Positions 63,047 to 64,000 of a stretch of DNA of 64,000 bases are shown in pieces (the stretch's first letter is position 1; each line of letters starts with the position of its first letter). This stretch comes from Bacillota bacterium (lineage in GTDB: Bacteria; Bacillota; Clostridia; Lachnospirales; Lachnospiraceae), in NCBI GenBank assembly GCA_023436225.1, contig JAEZKA010000065.1:124001-188000 (forward strand), given 5' to 3'. The notes under the pieces were generated by a model. That model searched no databases. It had not been told where the DNA came from and saw nothing but the letters and a program-made list of their open reading frames with translations. A program made the translations under genes and the position numbers.

Positions 63047-63275
63047 AGCGATGATAAAAGCTACGATTTATATTTTTCTCCAGAGAACCGGTGGCTGGTG
63101 TGAACCGGTGAAAGAATAAATCCTTCCACTTTTGGAGCTGTCGGTGATAAGCCGAAAGGTTAGTACCCTTTATCGTACTTACGAGGTGGCTGAATGATCA
63201 TTCTTCAGCAAATTGGGTGGCAACGCGGATTCCTTTCGTCCCATGATGTGTATGGGTCATAGGGATTTTTTTTAT
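63047..63275 (+). promoter_or_regulatory. T-box riboswitch of serS
   Basis: A T-box leader: stem I contains CAGAGAACCGG and GTGTGAACCGG, a UCC serine codon lies at 63121-63127 where a specifier is expected, and the T-box sequence GGGTGGCAACGCGG is at 63215-63228. A terminator hairpin with a T-run (63238-63275) follows. Uncharged tRNA-Ser would prevent termination and raise serS. Confidence 0.93.
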
Positions 63276-63424
63276 TCTAAAAAATACTATCCCATACTGA
63301 GTTCTGTTTTATCTATATTCATAGAAGTTGGATTTGTTAACTTATATGAATCGTGTAATTCAAAACTACCTATTTTATGAATTATTTATTTGAGTGCCGA
63401 ATTGGCAACAGAATGGAGGCAGTA

Positions 63425-64000
63425 ATGTTAGATCTAAAATTTGTAAGAGAAAATCCTGAGGTTGTAAAACAAAATATTCGTAACAAATTTCAGGATAACA
63501 AGCTACCCTTAGTGGACGAAGTGATCGCTCTCGATGTTGAGAGTCGAAATGCTAAGACCGAGGCGGATAATTTAAGATTTGAGAGAAATAAGATATCCAA
63601 GGAAATCGGTGCACTTATGGGCCAAGGTAAGAAGTCGGAGGCCGAGGAATTGAAAAAGCGTGTTACCGCTGATTCTGAGCGTCTTGCTGAATTAGAAACT
63701 AAGGAAGCTGAGCTGGAGGAGAGAATTAAGAAGATCATGATGACCATCCCTAACATCATCGATTCCAGCGTTCCCATTGGTAAGGATGATAGCGAGAATG
63801 TCGAAGTGAAGCGCTACGGCGAGCCTGTTGTTCCCGATTTTGATATCCCTTATCACACCGAAATCATGGAGAAGCTGAATGGCATTGATCTTGACAGCGC
63901 AAGAAAGGTGGCAGGTAATGGCTTCTATTATCTGATGGGTAATATCGCAAGATTACATTCCGCCGTTATCTCCTATGCAAGAGACTTTATGATTGACCGT
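63425..64000 (+). CDS. serS: Seryl-tRNA synthetase, N-terminal part
   Basis: The frame runs off the right edge after 192 codons. The start MLDLKFVRENPEVVKQNI, the coiled-coil tRNA-binding arm (about 30-105) and the approach to the catalytic core (IARKVAGNGFYYLMG-like, SARKVAGNGFYYLMG) identify SerRS. GGAGG lies five bases before the ATG. The T-box upstream links it to serine tRNA charging. Confidence 0.96.
   Translation, partial: MLDLKFVRENPEVVKQNIRNKFQDNKLPLVDEVIALDVESRNAKTEADNLRFERNKISKEIGALMGQGKKSEAEELKKRVTADSERLAELETKEAELEERIKKIMMTIPNIIDSSVPIGKDDSENVEVKRYGEPVVPDFDIPYHTEIMEKLNGIDLDSARKVAGNGFYYLMGNIARLHSAVISYARDFMIDR

Noticed and set aside
1..64000. CRISPR arrays, tRNA and rRNA genes, integrases
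   Set aside because: I looked for regular short repeats, tRNA arms and recombinase genes and found none that could be supported.

Overview
The window reads as chromosome of a low-GC anaerobic Firmicute, most likely a clostridial (Lachnospiraceae-like) fermenter. The basis is AT-rich sequence, strong AGGAGG ribosome sites, a T-box ahead of serS, a PTS sugar operon under BglG/LicT-type antitermination, an energy-converting Ech [NiFe] hydrogenase, and oxygen/peroxide defence genes. Nearly all genes lie on the minus strand; the clear exceptions are a kinase and a REC-HDOD protein (39.1-42.0 kb), a chemoreceptor fragment (28.5 kb) and serS at the right edge. I saw no rRNA, tRNA, CRISPR array or complete insertion sequence.

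Layout. 0-7.6 kb: degenerate edge sequence, yaaA and bcp, a BFD-like Fe-S protein, then the sugar PTS set (antiterminator, IICBA permease, HPr, Enzyme I). HPr carries Lys at the position of regulatory Ser46. 7.9-16.1 kb: accessory genes (SDR, AraC, aminoglycoside adenylyltransferase, an MBL hydrolase-TetR-alpha/beta hydrolase operon, GNAT, YrdB, a second MBL hydrolase) mixed with decayed TetR copies. 16.1-20.3 kb: a deleted copy of part of the rlmD-like gene, a two-component system with a peptide-type ABC exporter, and an RNA methyltransferase C-terminal relic. 20.4-31.8 kb: DsbA-like protein, exonuclease III, CutC, an LprI-domain lipoprotein, a frame-disrupted methyltransferase, the full rlmD-like gene with an unusual N-terminus, a radical SAM protein, a chemoreceptor relic, a membrane MshEN protein and a ferredoxin-fused aldo/keto reductase. 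32-38.9 kb: threonine aldolase, ftsX-ftsE with a coiled-coil partner lacking a visible hydrolase domain, and an ArsR-controlled four-domain sulfur-transfer flavoprotein. 39-51.4 kb: signalling pair, YkgJ/NADH oxidase, DMT transporter, surface 5'-nucleotidase, PcrA-type helicase, lactonase-like propeller, YjjG-type phosphatase.

51.5-62.5 kb is the most coherent unit: echA-B-C-D-E-F followed by hypA-B-F-C-D-E on one strand with overlapping or closely spaced genes. The six Ech subunits make a membrane hydrogenase that couples ferredoxin oxidation to H2 evolution and ion pumping; the six Hyp proteins build its NiFe(CN)2CO site. The large subunit stops three residues after its last metal-binding cysteine, so no maturation protease is needed and none is encoded here. 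A promoter and a hairpin followed by eight U residues precede echA. Divergently, a strong promoter and a T-box control serS, which runs off the window.

The main theme outside core metabolism is gene decay: at least seven fragments or disrupted genes lie between 14 and 29 kb. Several unannotated small ORFs overlap neighbours by ATGA, and one sits inside the ech operon. No wholly new system is proven. The best candidates for a second look are the HPr Lys46 change, the non-enzymatic FtsEX partner, the membrane MshEN protein, the sulfur-transfer fusion and the small coupled ORFs.
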